Positions 53,331-62,579 of a DNA stretch of 64,000 bases are shown piece after piece. The number at the start of each line of letters is the position of its first letter. The first letter of the stretch is position 1. The stretch covers positions 33,036 through 97,035 of the forward strand of contig BQIU01000007.1 in NCBI GenBank assembly GCA_021603905.1, read 5' to 3'. Source of the DNA: Nitrospirales bacterium. GTDB taxonomy: Bacteria; Nitrospirota; Nitrospiria; Nitrospirales; UBA8639. Both the position numbers and the translations under genes were made by a program. The notes under the pieces are model-generated. The model ran no database searches. It was not told the DNA's origin and was given only the letters and a program-made list of their open reading frames with translations.

Positions 53331-55820
53331 TCAACGGGCTGAAGATTTTCGGCTTGTCAATTTTCGTCGTTGTGTGGGGCGGGCTCGAGAAGGCTTCACG
53401 ATCGTGCGTCGTGGAGTTGAAGTTTTTTCATTCATGGCTTTATGCGAGACTCGAGTTTTGCTCGGTTGACGAAGTGCCGCTTTCAAAACTTCTGCCATCG
53501 TTTCAACAAAAACAAAATCTAAGTCCTCCAGAAGATGTTTCGGAATATCATCTAAATCTTTTTCGTTGCGTTTGGGGAGTATAATGCAAGTCAGTTTCGC
53601 ACGCTTGGCTGCAAGGATTTTTTCTTTGAGACCGCCAATAGGGAGTACACGCCCCCGTAGCGTCACTTCGCCTGTCATGGCCACATCGCGCCGAGTTGGG
53701 ATATTACTCAAGCTCGAAGCCAAGGCTGTTGCCATTGTGATGCCAGCTGACGGGCCGTCTTTAGGAATCGCTCCCGCCGGAACGTGAATGTGAATATCTT
53801 TTTTGGAGAAGAAGTCAGGGCTGATATTCAGGGTTTTCGCTTGTGTTCGAATATAACTGAGCGCCGCCTGGGCCGATTCTTTCATGACTTCGCCCAGGTG
53901 ACCTGTTAAGGTAAGCTGGCCTTTGCCTTTGATAGAGGAAGCCTCAATATACAGGACATCTCCACCACTCTCGGTCCATGCCAGTCCCGTGACGACGCCA
54001 ACCTCATCATGTTCTTGCTCCTGTTCAGGAAGAAATTTTGGCGCGCCCAAATACTTATTGAGCGTGCTCGGCGTCACGGTTGACCGAGTAGTTCGCCCTT
54101 CTGCAACACGTTTGGCAATCTTACGCATGACATTGGCAATTTCTCGCTCGAGATTTCGAACGCCGGCTTCTCGCGTATAGTGAGAAATGATTTGTTGAAT
54201 AACTGGTTCGGTGAGTCTGAGATGTTCCTCGGTGATTCCGTGTTCCTCTAATTGTCGCGGAATCAGATAGCGCTGAGCAATGCCAAGTTTTTCCTCTTCG
54301 GAATAGCCGGGGATACTGATGATTTCCATACGGTCTCGTAAGGCCGAGAGGATCGGATCAGTTAGATTGGCCGTCGTAATAAACATAACGTCACTCAGGT
54401 CAAAAGGGACGCTGAGATAGTGATCGGTAAAGGCATGGTTTTGTTCAGGGTCCAAGACTTCAAGGAGTGCTGCAGATGGATCACCTCGAAAGTCCATCCC
54501 AACCTTATCAATTTCATCAAGCATAAATACGGGGTTATTCGTGCCTGCCTGCTTGAGGCCTTGAATAATCCGACCAGGAAGGGCTCCGACATATGTGCGG
54601 CGATGTCCACGAATTTCTGCTTCGTCTCTGGTTCCCCCGAGACTGATACGAATAAACTCGCGGCCAAGTGCCTTCGCAATGGATTTTCCCAGAGAAGTTT
54701 TGCCTACACCCGGAGGTCCGACAAAACAGAGGATAGGCCCTTTCATCTTTTCTTTCAGTTTTCGAACAGCCAAATATTCTAAAATGCGTTCCTTGACTTT
54801 TTCGAGGTCATAATGATCCTGATGGAGGACTTTCGTGGCTTCCTTGATGTTCAAATTGTCCTGTGACCGATGACTCCAGGGAAGATCAACCATCCATTCC
54901 AAATATGTTCGGACGGTTCCAGACTCCGCGGCGTCGGGGTGCATTTTTTCCAGACGTTTTAACTGCTTTTCACATTCCTTCAGAACTTTTTCCGGCATCT
55001 TCGCATCGTTCATGCGCGTTCGAAACTCAGAAACTTCTTCCGCGCGATCGTCTAATTCGCCCAATTCTTTTTGAATAGCTTTCAATTGTTCACGCAAAAA
55101 GTATTCACGTTGGGTTTTGTCCATCTCGCCTTTAGCTTGTGCCTGAATTTTTTGTTGCATGGACAGAACTTCATGCTCTTTGGCAAGGACTTCCCTGACG
55201 CGCGAAAGTCGTTTGTGCGGATCGGCAATTTCCAAAACTTCTTGTGTCGTTTCGACTTTTAATCCAAGGTTTGAGGCGATGATATCTGCCAATCGTCCGG
55301 GCTCATCGAGATTTTCAATGACCGTGAGGACATCGGGCATGATGACCTTACCAAGACTCACCAGTTGTTCGAGAGATTCTTTGGTGGTTCGCATCAGGGC
55401 TTCATGCTCGAGCGAAGACTGGGAGATGTTGGCATCGACGATTTTTTCAATCTTGACGGTGTAGAATGGTTCTGATTGTGTGTAGTTGAGAATTCGGGCT
55501 TTTGCCAGACCTTGCACCAAAATTTTGATCCGTTCATCTGGGAGCTTGAGCATACGCATGATCATTCCCACGGTCCCGACGGAATGCAATTCATCAGGTT
55601 TTGGCAATTCGATGTCTTGGGTTTTTTGCGTGGTGAGAAAGATCATCCGATTACCGGCTAAGGCCTCTTCGATGGCCTTAATTGAGACATCTCGGCCAAC
55701 AAACAGAGGCAACACCATATACGGAAATACGACAATGTCGCGCACAGGTAGGAGCGGGAGGGATGACGGAATTTCAGTTTGAGGACGTTCTTCCATAGCT
55801 AACGGTTCTTCCATAGTCAC
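53331..55820 (-). CDS. lon: ATP-dependent Lon protease
   Basis: This 829-residue protein has the LAN domain at the start ([24 protein letters not shown]), Walker [13 protein letters not shown] and Walker [11 protein letters not shown]. The Ser-Lys protease dyad is S691 in DGPSAG and K734 in [13 protein letters not shown]. It degrades misfolded and regulatory proteins in the cytosol. The last ~45 residues are an unusual basic tail rich in Arg, Lys and Ser beyond the normal end of Lon. ATG 55820 or 55814 are possible starts. A sigma-70-like promoter lies at 55945-55974. Confidence 0.95.
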   Translation of the reverse strand: MTMEEPLAMEERPQTEIPSSLPLLPVRDIVVFPYMVLPLFVGRDVSIKAIEEALAGNRMIFLTTQKTQDIELPKPDELHSVGTVGMIMRMLKLPDERIKILVQGLAKARILNYTQSEPFYTVKIEKIVDANISQSSLEHEALMRTTKESLEQLVSLGKVIMPDVLTVIENLDEPGRLADIIASNLGLKVETTQEVLEIADPHKRLSRVREVLAKEHEVLSMQQKIQAQAKGEMDKTQREYFLREQLKAIQKELGELDDRAEEVSEFRTRMNDAKMPEKVLKECEKQLKRLEKMHPDAAESGTVRTYLEWMVDLPWSHRSQDNLNIKEATKVLHQDHYDLEKVKERILEYLAVRKLKEKMKGPILCFVGPPGVGKTSLGKSIAKALGREFIRISLGGTRDEAEIRGHRRTYVGALPGRIIQGLKQAGTNNPVFMLDEIDKVGMDFRGDPSAALLEVLDPEQNHAFTDHYLSVPFDLSDVMFITTANLTDPILSALRDRMEIISIPGYSEEEKLGIAQRYLIPRQLEEHGITEEHLRLTEPVIQQIISHYTREAGVRNLEREIANVMRKIAKRVAEGRTTRSTVTPSTLNKYLGAPKFLPEQEQEHDEVGVVTGLAWTESGGDVLYIEASSIKGKGQLTLTGHLGEVMKESAQAALSYIRTQAKTLNISPDFFSKKDIHIHVPAGAIPKDGPSAGITMATALASSLSNIPTRRDVAMTGEVTLRGRVLPIGGLKEKILAAKRAKLTCIILPKRNEKDLDDIPKHLLEDLDFVFVETMAEVLKAALRQPSKTRVSHKAMNEKTSTPRRTIVKPSRARPTQRRKLTSRKSSAR

Positions 55821-55944
55821 GTACGAGATTTATCGTGGTCTGTGTGGTGTCGTCAGAATTCGTAGGATGGCTTGGGACGCATCGGGACCTGCTTGGTCAA
55901 TTCCGAGGTAATGCGTCATGAGGTTGTCCACGATCATGGTGACG

Positions 55945-55974
55945 ATACTAGGAGAAGGGTAAAAATAATGTCAA
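55945..55974 (-). promoter_or_regulatory. Sigma-70-type promoter of lon
   Basis: On the minus strand: TTGACA (55974-55969, perfect), 18 bases, TAGTAT (55950-55945). The start near 55938 gives a leader of about 118 bases. Confidence 0.6.
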
Positions 55975-56022
55975 GGTAATATCCTCATTATGGAATGACC
56001 AGGATTCATCTGTGTCCTATAC

Positions 56023-56052
56023 TTTACAAGAATCATATTTCAACTATATAAT
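56023..56052 (+). promoter_or_regulatory. Sigma-70-type promoter of the bamA-lpx operon
   Basis: TTTACA (56023-56028), 18 bases, TATAAT (56047-56052, perfect). The start near 56059 lies about 205 bases before ATG 56265. Confidence 0.55.
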
Positions 56053-56264
56053 TCAATGTCTTCCTAAGAGTATTCAAGTCTTACAAATCGTAGAATTCCT
56101 ACCCTCTCTGTGAGCATGCCGTTTCGAACTCCTGTTGCTCCCTGGTTGGGTATGACCAATCAATATCTCTTGTCTAATTCAGGTTTTGTAATCCACAGTT
56201 ATCATTTCATACTTTACTCCGTGCGGGGGCGTTCGTCTGTTCATCGATCCCAAAATGCCGGAAA

Positions 56265-58607
56265 ATGGGATGGGGAATGAACGACTGCCGAGTTCAACTT
56301 TGGTCTGTGTTCGATTGTCCATTTTTTTCCTCTAAAGTGTCATGGCTTTGCGCATTGGTGTTGAGTCTTGCTGTGTTGGGGAGCGGGGCGGTACGACCGG
56401 CCTTAGCGGCCGAGGATGAATTGAGCATTCGTTCAATTCGCATTCAAGGTACACAACATATTGATGTGCAGGCGATCGAATCAAAGCTCACGCTTAAAGC
56501 CGGTGATCGATTTCTTCCTGAGGAGGTTCGAGCGGAAATCCAGCATATTTATGCAATGGGGTTCTTTGAAGATGTCCAAGTGGAAACTCAGAGGAAGCCC
56601 GATGGAGTCGATATCGTGTTTGTGGTTCGTGAAAAAGCCTTTAATGTTGAGACGGTCTTTGATGGGAATGAAGAACTGTCCGAAGACAAGTTGAAAGAAA
56701 AGGTGACGGTGCAGAGTCAAGTGTTTTTGGATCAAGAACAAGTGAATGTCAGTGCCGAAAATATCCGAAAAGCGTATCAAGAAGAAGGCTATTACCATGC
56801 ACACGTGATTCCGGTAATGGAGATCGTGAGCGAAAATCAACACCGATTAACATTTTTCATCCAAGAAGGCCCGCAGGCACATATCAAGCATGTCACGTTT
56901 GAAGGCCGAACAATACTGACTCGAAAGGAATTGCTCAGTGGGATGGCGACTCGCGAGTGGTCGCTCCCTTGGTCATGGTTCACCGACGCAGGTATTCTTA
57001 AGCAGGATGAGATTCCAAATGATGTGGAGCGAATCAAGGAAGCCTACATGAATCGCGGGTATCTTGATGTGCAGGTGGGCGTCCCGTCTATTGAACTCGA
57101 TGAACAAAAGGAATGGTTTGACGTGAACTTCCCGATCGTCGAGGGTGAGCCATATATCGTGAACTCGATCGCGATTAAAGGAAACACGATTTTTACAGAC
57201 CAGGAATTAGAAGAGGGACTGTCGATTCGAGCGGGTGAGGTGTTTCAACGGGCACAGGTGAGGGAGGAGGTCGCTCGGTTAACCGATCTCTATGGTGAAA
57301 GAGGATACGCTTTTGCTGAACCTGTTCCTTCCATTCAACCTGATCCGGAGAGTCGCAGTACCGAAATCGTGATTACCATAAAAGAAGGTGAATTGATTCG
57401 AATCCGAGACATTCGGATTACCGGCAATGGGAAAACGCGAGACAATGTGATTCGTCGTGAGTTGCGAGTGGATGAACGGGATATGATCGACTCGGTGGCC
57501 ATGAAGCGAAGTTTTGAACGTCTGAACAATTTAAACTTTTTTGAAACCGTCGAAATATTGCCACAACAGATTGATGAAGGACAGGTGGATCTTGAGGTGA
57601 AAGTCAAAGAGAAGCCGACAGGATCATTCAGCATCGGCGGAGGTTTTAGTACACTCGATCAATTTACCGCCATTGCTGATATTACGGAAGGCAATCTTTT
57701 TGGTCTTGGATATACGGGACGAATTCGTGGACAGGTTGGTGGACGTCGAACCTTAGGTGTGATTACTTTTCGAAATCCAGCCCTCTATGATGGATTGACA
57801 TCTATGCAGATCGATGGGTTTCAAACCAATACGGACTTTTTAACTTATCGGGAAAAGAAAACTGGTGGCAATATCACCTTTGGTCGATCCTTCTCAGAAT
57901 ACATTTCTGGAAGTTTTACGTTTGTGGCTGAACGAATTAGGATATCCAGACCCCGCTCGGACGCTCCTGAACTTATTTTAAGTCAAGTTGGAAATCAAAC
58001 CACCACGGGATTTCGGACCGCCATATTTCGAGATTCTCGAGACTTTTTCCTGGACCCCAGACGCGGGGCCCGGGTCGGCGTGAATGCAAGCTTTGGGACG
58101 GAACTTCTTGGCGGGACGAATGACTTTTATTCTGTAGCTTTTGATGCTTTGCGGTACACGCCACTCCCAATTTGGGATCTTCGTGTGGCGACGCGAGCTC
58201 GAGTCGGTGTGGCCAAAGGCTATAATGGCGATGCGGTCCCACTGCCTGAACTCTTTTTTGTTGGAGGTATCAATACGGTCAGAGGGTTTAAGTTTGGTCG
58301 AGCAGGGCCGGTGACCGCCAGTCGTACGTTGTTGGGTGCGACCAAGCAATTAATCTTTAATGTTGATTTGATCTTCCCCATTTTGGCGGAGGCCAAGCTG
58401 AACGGCGTCGTCTTTTTCGATTACGGTGAAGGATTTTCCAAGACCAAAGCTCTTGATATTTGTTGTAATCTTCGGCCTTCCACAGGCCTTGAAGTCCGGT
58501 GGATTTCTCCATTTGGGCCTCTTCGGGCCGCATATGGAGTACCGATATCCAGAAGGTCCGGAGAAAAACGAGGTGTCTTTGAGTTTTCGGTGGGATCAGT
58601 GTTTTAA
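56265..58607 (+). CDS. bamA: Outer membrane protein assembly factor BamA
   Basis: This 780-residue protein has a Sec signal (LCALVLSLAVLGSGAVRPALA), five POTRA repeats (about residues 50-440, for example ISIRSIRIQGTQHID-like starts and YHAHVIPVMEIV) and an Omp85 barrel beginning near GSFSIGGGFSTLDQF, with the conserved GGINTVRGFK loop (the VRGF motif) in strand-6 position. It ends in FEFSVGSVF, the aromatic C-terminal signal of barrels. BamA inserts outer membrane proteins. ATG 56265 or 56277 may be the start. It heads an outer-membrane/lipid A operon. Confidence 0.93.
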   Translation: MGWGMNDCRVQLWSVFDCPFFSSKVSWLCALVLSLAVLGSGAVRPALAAEDELSIRSIRIQGTQHIDVQAIESKLTLKAGDRFLPEEVRAEIQHIYAMGFFEDVQVETQRKPDGVDIVFVVREKAFNVETVFDGNEELSEDKLKEKVTVQSQVFLDQEQVNVSAENIRKAYQEEGYYHAHVIPVMEIVSENQHRLTFFIQEGPQAHIKHVTFEGRTILTRKELLSGMATREWSLPWSWFTDAGILKQDEIPNDVERIKEAYMNRGYLDVQVGVPSIELDEQKEWFDVNFPIVEGEPYIVNSIAIKGNTIFTDQELEEGLSIRAGEVFQRAQVREEVARLTDLYGERGYAFAEPVPSIQPDPESRSTEIVITIKEGELIRIRDIRITGNGKTRDNVIRRELRVDERDMIDSVAMKRSFERLNNLNFFETVEILPQQIDEGQVDLEVKVKEKPTGSFSIGGGFSTLDQFTAIADITEGNLFGLGYTGRIRGQVGGRRTLGVITFRNPALYDGLTSMQIDGFQTNTDFLTYREKKTGGNITFGRSFSEYISGSFTFVAERIRISRPRSDAPELILSQVGNQTTTGFRTAIFRDSRDFFLDPRRGARVGVNASFGTELLGGTNDFYSVAFDALRYTPLPIWDLRVATRARVGVAKGYNGDAVPLPELFFVGGINTVRGFKFGRAGPVTASRTLLGATKQLIFNVDLIFPILAEAKLNGVVFFDYGEGFSKTKALDICCNLRPSTGLEVRWISPFGPLRAAYGVPISRRSGEKRGVFEFSVGSVF

Positions 58608-58630
58608 CCAAGGTGGGAGAGGCGTCAGTT

Positions 58631-59206
58631 ATGCATGCAACCATTTTCCAATCTCGTTCGTGGTTCTTTAATTGTTCAACCATCTGGGTTCTGGTCACCT
58701 GTGTCGGATTGGGAGGCCTCACAGGATGTATGTCCACTGCGCCAACTGTTGAAAGCCCTGGTGTCATTGCGGTGGTAGATTTTCAGCGAATCCTTGAAGA
58801 AACACGAGCTGGAAAAGAACTTAAAGAGTCCTTTGACAGCTTCGTGAAGGATCGTCAGGTCTTACTTGAACTTGAACAACAAGAGATTCAACGGATGCGA
58901 AATGATCTTGTGAATCAAGGAAGTGTGTTAAGTGAATCAGCAAGGCGAGAACGGGAAGAAAAATTTCAACGACGAGTGAGAGACTATCAAGTCAAAGAGG
59001 CGGCTTTGTCTCGTGAACTGCAAGGCAAGCAACAAGATTTGATGACCGACTTTCGATCCAACGTGACAGAGGTTGTTGCACGACTCGCACAAGATCGTGA
59101 GTTTGTGATTGTCGTGGAACGTGGGCAGGGTTCGTCGACCCTCTATCATCGTCCTCAGTTGGATATCTCTGATGACATAATCAAAGAAATGGATCAAGAT
59201 GAATGA
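58631..59206 (+). CDS. ompH: OmpH/Skp-family periplasmic chaperone, predicted lipoprotein
   Basis: From ATG 58631 (GGGAGAGG upstream; GTG 58613 is an alternative) this is a 191-residue precursor. After a hydrophobic signal it has a lipobox-like GLTGC, so it may be membrane-anchored, unlike soluble Skp. Residues ~45-160 form the long OmpH/Skp coiled coil: VIAVVDFQRILEETRAGKEL, EREEKFQRRVRDYQVKEAAL. Skp holds unfolded barrels in the periplasm for BamA. It is 23 bases after bamA. Confidence 0.82.
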   Translation: MHATIFQSRSWFFNCSTIWVLVTCVGLGGLTGCMSTAPTVESPGVIAVVDFQRILEETRAGKELKESFDSFVKDRQVLLELEQQEIQRMRNDLVNQGSVLSESARREREEKFQRRVRDYQVKEAALSRELQGKQQDLMTDFRSNVTEVVARLAQDREFVIVVERGQGSSTLYHRPQLDISDDIIKEMDQDE

Positions 59207-59329
59207 TACGCTACGGTCTGTCTCGATGGAATCGTGGGTGCCAGGCAGTCGCTTCTCGAAACGCTATCGTCTTGTAGCGGAAGACTGAGTCTCACTATCT
59301 AGCTGTTCTGTTACGGAAGGAGGATTATT

Positions 59330-59788
59330 GTGGCTGGGCTTGAAATTACGTGTCAGGAAATTCAATCCATTTTGCCTCACCGCTATCCGTTTTTGTTAGT
59401 AGATAAAATTATAGATTTTGAAGCTGGACAACGGATCATTGGTGTGAAAAATGTCACCTGCAACGAACCCTACTTCCCGGGGCATTTCCCCGGTCAGCCA
59501 GTGATGCCCGGTGTCTTGCAGTTAGAAGTGATGGCGCAAGTAGGCGCAGTGCTTGCCTTGAAAGGCGCTCAGGGTCCTGGACGGTCAATTGTCTATCTTG
59601 CTGGTGTTGATAAAGCCAAGTTTCGAAAACCTGTGTTTCCGGGAGATCAACTCAAGGTCGAAGTCAACGTGCTGAAGCAGAGATCTGCTTTTTGGAAAAT
59701 GCAGGGGAAAATACTTGTTGAGTCGACCCTCGTCTGTGAAGCAGAAATGACCGCGATGGTGACAAACGAATCGGCAACCACATCATGA
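59330..59788 (+). CDS. fabZ: 3-hydroxyacyl-ACP dehydratase FabZ
   Basis: This 152-residue hot-dog protein has LPHRYPFLLVDKI and the catalytic pair H52 (in GHFPGQPVMPG) and E66 (in LQLEVMAQ). GTG 59330 follows AAGGAGG at ideal spacing. FabZ dehydrates 3-hydroxyacyl-ACP and competes with LpxA for the hydroxyacyl donor. In many Gram-negatives lpxD lies between ompH and fabZ; here only 123 non-coding bases lie between them. Confidence 0.94.
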   Translation: MAGLEITCQEIQSILPHRYPFLLVDKIIDFEAGQRIIGVKNVTCNEPYFPGHFPGQPVMPGVLQLEVMAQVGAVLALKGAQGPGRSIVYLAGVDKAKFRKPVFPGDQLKVEVNVLKQRSAFWKMQGKILVESTLVCEAEMTAMVTNESATTS

Positions 59789-59810
59789 TCCCTTCCTTGG
59801 ACTTGACCTT

Positions 59811-60620
59811 ATGAATATACATCAAACAGCGATTGTGCACCCAAAAGCTGAAATCGAAGACAATGTGAGTATTGGTCCCTATTGTATCGTTGGTGAGCAT
59901 GTCCGAATACGGAATGGCACAGAACTCATTGCACATGTCAATGTCGAAGGCCACACGGAAATCGGTCAACGATGTAAGCTTTTTCCATATTCCTCTATAG
60001 GGTCTCCTCCGCAGCATCTGCAATATAAAGATGAGCCCACGAAAGTGGTTATTGGTGATGACAATATTTTACGAGAATATGTGACGGTCAATCGCGCGAC
60101 GAGTTTTGGCGGCGGTGTCACCCGTATCGGCCATCATAACTTCCTCATGGCCTACGTACATGTCGCGCATGATTGTGAATTAGGTGACCACATTGTCATG
60201 GCCAACGCCGCAACGCTGGCCGGGCATATATTCATCGGAAACTATGCTGTCATTGGGGGGTTAGTTGGCGTGCATCAATATGTGCGGATTGGTGACTATG
60301 CCATGGTCGGAGGCTGTTCCGCCTTAGGTCGAGATGTGCCTCCATTTTTACGGGCAGCCGGGGGGTATCGTGCGAGATTATTTGGACTTAATTCGATTGC
60401 CCTTCGGCGTTATAAATTTAATAGTGAACGTATTGCCAATCTGAAGGGAGCGTTTGATGTCCTGTTTCGACAGAAACATCCAATCAGCGAGGCGACAAAA
60501 CTCGTCCGTACACAATACGAACACAGCGTCGACGTACTGAAGCTTGTGACGTTCATCGAGAGTTCACGTCGAGGTACGTGTCGAAGCGCATCGCGAGAAT
60601 TGGATGAGGAAGAAGTCTAA
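59811..60620 (+). CDS. lpxA: UDP-N-acetylglucosamine acyltransferase LpxA
   Basis: This 269-residue left-handed beta-helix protein has many hexapeptide repeats (for example IEDNVSIGPYCIVGEHV). The catalytic histidine is in VHVAHDC (H120), and the AGH and VHQ histidines and the VGGCSALGRDVPPF block are kept. The C-terminal helical part has GLNSIALRRYKFN. LpxA adds the first 3-hydroxyacyl chain of lipid A. It lies 22 bases after fabZ. Confidence 0.95.
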   Translation: MNIHQTAIVHPKAEIEDNVSIGPYCIVGEHVRIRNGTELIAHVNVEGHTEIGQRCKLFPYSSIGSPPQHLQYKDEPTKVVIGDDNILREYVTVNRATSFGGGVTRIGHHNFLMAYVHVAHDCELGDHIVMANAATLAGHIFIGNYAVIGGLVGVHQYVRIGDYAMVGGCSALGRDVPPFLRAAGGYRARLFGLNSIALRRYKFNSERIANLKGAFDVLFRQKHPISEATKLVRTQYEHSVDVLKLVTFIESSRRGTCRSASRELDEEEV

Positions 60621-60671
60621 TCTCGAGAATCGAACGTTGCAGGTTCGGGCCAGTCTGAAAGAAGACGGACA

Positions 60672-61511
60672 TTGGAAATAAGTGGACGAATTGGGTTAAT
60701 CGCAGGGAATGGGCGGTTTCCGATTATTTTTTCGGAGAGAGTGAGAATGCTCGGCTATCAAGTCTCGGCCGTCGCCCATATTGGTGAGACCTCTCCTGAA
60801 CTCGAACAGGCGGTTGAATGGATTCAATGGGTCAAAATAGGCCAGTTTAACAAGGTTGTCCAAGTCTTTCGAAAACATGATATCCAGCAAGCCGTGATGC
60901 TCGGAGGCTTTAAAAAGACTCATGTCTTTTCCAAGGTGAGTCCGGATCTTCGGGCATTGATGCTGTTGAGTAAGTTGAAAGATTGGAATGATGATGGAAT
61001 TCTTCGTGCTGTGGCCGGAGAACTTGAACGAGAAGGTATTCAAATCATTGATTCCACGTTTGGCTTAGAAGACATCCTGGTCGAGGAAGGGGTCTTGACC
61101 AACAGGACCCCAACGAAAAAAGAGTGGGCCGATATTCAGTTTGGGTGGGACTTAGCCCATGACATAGGTCGTTTAGATATTGGGCAGTGCGTCGTGGTAA
61201 AAAATCGAGCGGTCGTTGCGGTCGAGGCTGCGGAAGGCACTGATGAAACTATTCGGCGTGGTGGACAGTTGGCACAAAAAAATGCCATTGTGGTCAAGCG
61301 GTGTAAGCCCACACAAGATCTCCGTTTTGACCTCCCTGCCATTGGACCAGTTTCCATAGAACGAATGATTGAAGTCAAGGCCTCGGTGTTGGCACTGGAA
61401 GCTGGACGTACAATTATCCTTGATCGAGATATTGTGCTAGAACAGGCGAATGCCAATCAAATTGCCATCATTGGAATGTTGGGTTCCCCAAGTCATTTTC
61501 CTTCGGTGTGA
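60672..61511 (+). CDS. lpxI: UDP-2,3-diacylglucosamine pyrophosphatase LpxI (DUF1009)
   Basis: This 279-residue protein has the LpxI pattern: GRIGLIAGNGRFPIIF at the start, GGFKKTHVFS, DSTFGLEDILVEEGVLT, and the C-terminal domain with VVVKNRAVVAVEAAEGTDET and CKPTQDLRFDLPAIGP. LpxI makes lipid X from UDP-diacylglucosamine and replaces LpxH in many non-enteric bacteria. The TTG start at 60672 fits the conserved beginning. Confidence 0.92.
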   Translation: MEISGRIGLIAGNGRFPIIFSERVRMLGYQVSAVAHIGETSPELEQAVEWIQWVKIGQFNKVVQVFRKHDIQQAVMLGGFKKTHVFSKVSPDLRALMLLSKLKDWNDDGILRAVAGELEREGIQIIDSTFGLEDILVEEGVLTNRTPTKKEWADIQFGWDLAHDIGRLDIGQCVVVKNRAVVAVEAAEGTDETIRRGGQLAQKNAIVVKRCKPTQDLRFDLPAIGPVSIERMIEVKASVLALEAGRTIILDRDIVLEQANANQIAIIGMLGSPSHFPSV

Positions 61512-61594
61512 TGATCAGTTCGAAAATCCGGACAGATGGGTAAATGGTTTTTATTTCACGGTTCGTATTATTCAATGAAAGCATGTGATTAGAA

Positions 61595-62539
61595 ATGGAT
61601 CAACTCAAGGTCGGAGTGATTGGAGTTGGGCATTTAGGGCAACATCACGCAAGAATTTATTCCGGACTTCCTGAAGTCCGGCTTGTCGCCGTCTCGGATA
61701 CTGATCAGGCACGAGGTCAATCAATTGCGAATCTCTATCACGTGCCGCACTCTGCACAGTTTGATCGCTTCTTATCTGACGTCGATGCGGTCAGCGTTGC
61801 TGTCCCGACTTCGGAACATTATCCTGTTGTCCGTGCCTGTCTCGAAGCGGGTGTTCATGTTCTTGTAGAAAAACCGATTACGTCCCGCGTTGACGATGGT
61901 CAGACGTTGGTTAAGCTAGCCAAACAACATGGTTGTGTTCTGCAGGTTGGTCATGTTGAACGGTTTAATCCAATCGTCGAACTTGTCCGTCCCTTGATTC
62001 ATCATCCAGGATTTCTTGAATGTCATCGGCTGAGTCCGTTCCAACCACGCGGAACGGATGTCGATGTTGTTCTTGATTTGATGATTCATGACCTGGATAT
62101 TGTGTTGTCGCTGAAGCTTGGCGGCATCGTCACGGTTGAAGCCTCTGGCTTAGCGGTGTTAACCGATCAAGTGGATATCGCCAATGCTCGCATTGGATTT
62201 GCGAATGGCGGCGTCGCGACGTTTACCGCGAGTCGAATCTCAACCGGAAGACTTCGAAAGTGCCGAATTTTCCAGTCTCAGGCGTATTTATCTATCGATT
62301 ACCAAGACCGTCAAGCCGTCATTCACCGTCGAAACGGACGGAATGCGGGAGTGGGTAGTGTAAAAACCGAGCAACTGTCTGGTGATCAAGATGAACCGCT
62401 TCAACGTGAGCTGCGCGCCTTCATTGCCTCGATCAACACGCAGGCGCCTCCATTGGTGTCTGGAGAAGACGGCGTGGCGTCATTACAGTTGGCTCATCAA
62501 ATACTGACGAAGATTGAGATGACCTCAGTTATGGCCTAA
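61595..62539 (+). CDS. Gfo/Idh/MocA-family oxidoreductase
   Basis: This 314-residue protein has the Rossmann motif VGVIGVGHLGQHHARIY, the VLVEKPITS (EKP) signature near residue 90, and the C-terminal alpha/beta domain with LDLMIHDLDIVLSL. It oxidises or reduces sugars with NAD(P). Its place between lpxI and lpxB suggests a lipid A function; GnnA, which oxidises C3 of UDP-GlcNAc for 3-amino lipid A, is in this family and adjoins lpxA in some bacteria. No GnnB-type aminotransferase is visible here, so this is a guess. Confidence 0.85.
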   Translation: MDQLKVGVIGVGHLGQHHARIYSGLPEVRLVAVSDTDQARGQSIANLYHVPHSAQFDRFLSDVDAVSVAVPTSEHYPVVRACLEAGVHVLVEKPITSRVDDGQTLVKLAKQHGCVLQVGHVERFNPIVELVRPLIHHPGFLECHRLSPFQPRGTDVDVVLDLMIHDLDIVLSLKLGGIVTVEASGLAVLTDQVDIANARIGFANGGVATFTASRISTGRLRKCRIFQSQAYLSIDYQDRQAVIHRRNGRNAGVGSVKTEQLSGDQDEPLQRELRAFIASINTQAPPLVSGEDGVASLQLAHQILTKIEMTSVMA

Positions 62540-62579
62540 CGTAGATAGCCATGAAATTGATGATCGTACGCAACTCATT

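Larger units (their letters stand above)
55821..56264. other. 444-base divergent promoter region between lon and bamA
   Basis: No gene is supported. The region is AT-rich and holds one housekeeping-type promoter for each direction (55945-55974 minus, 56023-56052 plus). The bamA side leaves an untranslated leader of about 200 bases in which I see no clear structure. Confidence 0.6.
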
